Positions 15,122-16,116 of a stretch of 16,116 bases of DNA are shown here, piece by piece. Every line of letters begins with the position of its first letter. The first letter of the stretch is position 1. Position numbers and translations under genes: made by a program. The stretch covers positions 1 through 16,116 of the forward strand of contig JACRCS010000098.1 of the NCBI GenBank assembly GCA_016218905.1, given 5' to 3'. Under the pieces are notes generated by a model. The model worked only from the letters and a program-made list of their open reading frames with translations. It did no database searches and was not told the DNA's origin. This stretch comes from Deltaproteobacteria bacterium. GTDB lineage: Bacteria > Desulfobacterota_C > Deferrisomatia > Deferrisomatales > JACRMM01.

Positions 15122-15129
15122 TTATCGGC
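15122..15129 (-). promoter_or_regulatory. Sigma-28 (FliA)-like -10 box for the chemoreceptor
   Basis: GCCGATAA on the minus strand is a perfect match to the -10 consensus of flagellar/chemotaxis promoters. It lies about 93 bases upstream of the chemoreceptor ATG in the right orientation. The expected TAAA -35 box is absent at 15-16 bases (TTTC/TTTT there), so the call is weak. Confidence 0.3.
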
Positions 15130-15250
15130 AACGTCGAGGCGCCGGAAAAGTACAAGCTGGTCGTCACGCTCAACAGCCCAGACATCGAGTCCGTCGGCGG
15201 GTATCTCCCCAAAGGTCTGATCGTGCCGATGTTGTGTAAGGGTGGTTACC

Positions 15251-15274
15251 GAGAAGGGGGACGAGAAGGGGGAC
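15251..15274 (+). repeat. 12-bp tandem duplication
   Basis: GAGAAGGGGGAC occurs twice in direct succession and a third copy begins (GAG). It lies inside the low-quality tail of the coding-like remnant and looks like a slippage product. Confidence 0.6.
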
Positions 15275-15391
15275 GAGGCGGCCAACGCGCAACCGGTCGG
15301 AACCCCGTTCACGCTGGCCGCTGATCATCTGGAAGCACGCCCTTGCGAACAGCCTGATTCCCGGTGCTGGTGTAGATATCCATGCCTCCCG

Positions 15392-15420
15392 AAAAGCAAA
15401 AAGGCCATCGAAATGGCCTT
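15392..15420 (-). terminator. Rho-independent terminator of the small secreted-protein gene
   Basis: AAGGCCAT (15420-15413 on the minus strand) pairs perfectly with ATGGCCTT (15408-15401) across a TTCG tetraloop. A T-rich tail TTTGCTTTT follows. It starts 25 bases after the stop of the 63-aa gene on the same strand. Confidence 0.88.
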
Positions 15421-15445
15421 CTTGCCGTCCGCGCGTGCGACCTGG

Positions 15446-15637
15446 TCAGAACTGGCTCTCGAACGTTTCCGTGTTGAAGTGCTCTTCATAGAAGCTGCTC
15501 GGGGTCGCGCTGTCAGGGCTGACGCCGAACTCTCCACCTCCCGTGGGATCGTCCGGGTCGTATGCCCAAACCGCAGATGCCCCCGTTGTGAAGCCGGCGA
15601 GCACAAGCGCTGCAAAGATCTTCGCGACATACTTCAT
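15446..15637 (-). CDS. Small secreted acidic protein, unknown function
   Basis: 63 aa. MKYVAKIFAALVLAGFTTGASAVWA is a clear Sec signal peptide with AVWA before the likely cut. The predicted mature peptide of about 38 residues starts at YDPDDP. It has nine acidic residues, one His, no Lys, Arg or Cys, and aromatics near a C-terminal Phe. The gene has AGGAGG at good spacing before the ATG, a candidate promoter (15695-15723) and a strong terminator, so it is a stand-alone transcription unit rather than a chance frame. It is divergent from clpB. I do not recognise a family. The mature part is acidic and probably flexible; it has no lipobox. Confidence 0.78.
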   Translation of the reverse strand: MKYVAKIFAALVLAGFTTGASAVWAYDPDDPTGGGEFGVSPDSATPSSFYEEHFNTETFESQF

Positions 15638-15694
15638 CTTGGTCCTCCTGCTGGAACGGACTTGCCAGCGGCGTCGTCATCCTCTGTCGGCCGC

Positions 15695-15723
15695 AACATA
15701 GGTCCCCGCCGAATTCGAGGCAA
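15695..15723 (-). promoter_or_regulatory. Candidate promoter of the small secreted-protein gene
   Basis: TTGCCT (15723-15718), 17 bases, then TATGTT (15700-15695): each box matches 4/6 of the sigma-70 consensus at ideal spacing. The leader would be about 50 bases. Confidence 0.4.
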
Positions 15724-15801
15724 GGCCACCTGCCACCAAAAGATGCAGCGTTTGACTGGGTGAGGCGAGAACCCGAGTCCAAGCCGCTCCGCCGCCGTCC
15801 C

Positions 15802-15829
15802 TTGCCATCCGGGAACCCGGGCTTATCTT
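15802..15829 (+). promoter_or_regulatory. Candidate promoter of clpB
   Basis: TTGCCA (15802-15807), 16 bases, then TATCTT (15824-15829), about 50 bases before the clpB start. The spacer contains the small inverted repeat CCGGG-AA-CCCGG. No sigma-32 consensus or CIRCE element is visible. Confidence 0.35.
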
Positions 15830-15877
15830 CTTGCGGCGCCCGAGGGGCGAGGTCCGGCCAGAGGAGAGGAACGAGAG

Positions 15878-16116
15878 ATGGATTTGAACCGACTGACGCA
15901 GAAGTCCCAGGAAGCACTCGCCGAAGCCCAGAAGATCGCGATCCAACGCGCACATCAGGAGGTCGATGGGGAGCACCTGCTCCTCGCCCTCATCGACCAG
16001 CCGGAGGGTCTCGTGCCCCGGCTCCTGCAGAAGCTCGACGTCTCCCCGGAGACGTTCCGGGCGCGGATCGCCGAGGCGCTCGACCGGCGCCCCCAGGTGG
16101 GCGGCCCGGGGGTGGA
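15878..16116 (+). CDS. clpB: ATP-dependent chaperone ClpB, N-terminal fragment
   Basis: ClpB is a hexameric AAA+ disaggregase that works with DnaK to rescue aggregated proteins. Only the first 79 codons are in the window; the gene runs off the right edge. They show the Clp N-domain start MDLNRLTQKSQEALAEAQ, then HQEVDGEHLLLALIDQPEG and VPRLLQKLDV, typical of ClpB rather than ClpA or ClpC. The ATG has GAGGAGAGGA upstream. The gene is divergent from the small secreted-protein gene. Confidence 0.93.
   Translation, partial: MDLNRLTQKSQEALAEAQKIAIQRAHQEVDGEHLLLALIDQPEGLVPRLLQKLDVSPETFRARIAEALDRRPQVGGPGV

Larger units (their letters stand above)
15088..15323 (+). pseudogene. Coding-like remnant without a start
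   Basis: The frame is open between stops at 15085 and 15321 and has no ATG or GTG before its protein-like core. The core (about 15118-15240) has the codon pattern of real high-GC genes: GC-rich third positions and an AT-leaning second position. It reads as alternating strands such as EKYKLVVTLNSPDIESVGGYL. After 15240 it degrades to a Gly/Arg-rich tail over the tandem repeat. I do not recognise a family. It could be a decayed gene or transposon debris. Confidence 0.25.
15029..15445. other. Gap upstream of the chemoreceptor gene
   Basis: No intact gene is seen. The stretch holds the chemoreceptor leader, a sigma-28-like -10 box (15122-15129), a coding-like fragment (15088-15323), two GTGTAAG copies exactly 120 bases apart, a 12-bp tandem duplication (15251-15274) and the terminator of the small secreted-protein gene (15392-15420). 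Confidence 0.5.

Noticed and set aside
15709..15735. TGGC...TTGC resembling a sigma-54 promoter on the minus strand before the small gene
   Set aside because: The spacing between GG and GC is one base too long for the -24/-12 consensus, and a sigma-70-like pair fits better.
1..16116. tRNA or rRNA genes, CRISPR arrays, intact insertion sequences
   Set aside because: I looked for cloverleaf-like segments, regularly spaced repeats and transposase motifs on both strands and saw none I could support.

Overview
The window is high-GC DNA from a Gram-negative, probably anaerobic or facultatively anaerobic bacterium. The Gram-negative call rests on an outer-membrane barrel with a signal peptide and a C-terminal Phe, and on periplasmic TRAP parts. 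The anaerobic call rests on a glycyl radical enzyme with its activase. The style of MutL, MiaA, ClpB and the fused TRAP permease would fit a deep-branching lineage such as Desulfobacterota, Acidobacteriota or Methylomirabilota, but the sequence alone does not settle this. Both ends cut through genes (miaA on the left, clpB on the right).

Layout. 1-2727 (minus): mutL followed by miaA, the classic repair/tRNA-modification pair. The last ~100 bases at the left edge no longer look like MiaA. 2872-4484 (minus): a secreted outer-membrane barrel protein with a textbook terminator. 4485-5214: a long divergent intergenic region with a strong minus-strand promoter and, at its right end, an operator-like inverted repeat. 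5215-12421 (plus): the core of the window, a GntR/HutC-type regulator followed by an apparent four-gene operon: glycyl radical enzyme (GRE), radical-SAM activase, fused DctQM TRAP permease and DctP binding protein. 12554-15028 (minus): a large chemoreceptor convergent with the operon. 15029-15877: a decayed-looking coding fragment, a small secreted acidic protein with its own promoter, RBS and terminator, and the clpB promoter region. 15878-end (plus): clpB N-terminus.

How it fits together (inference). A small organic acid or sulfonate would cross the outer membrane, perhaps through the barrel protein. It would be captured by DctP, imported by DctQM and cleaved, decarboxylated or rearranged by the GRE after activation by the radical-SAM protein. 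The regulator likely controls itself and the operon, because a 16-bp repeat of pattern CGTATR-N4-TATACR sits upstream of both. A matching half-site lies in the leader of the barrel gene. No microcompartment, aldehyde dehydrogenase or other downstream enzyme is present. The GRE carries Cys-Leu-Asp where characterised dehydratases and C-N/C-S lyases have Cys-x-Glu. Its substrate therefore cannot be assigned from known family members, and this cluster is the best candidate for an undescribed system here.
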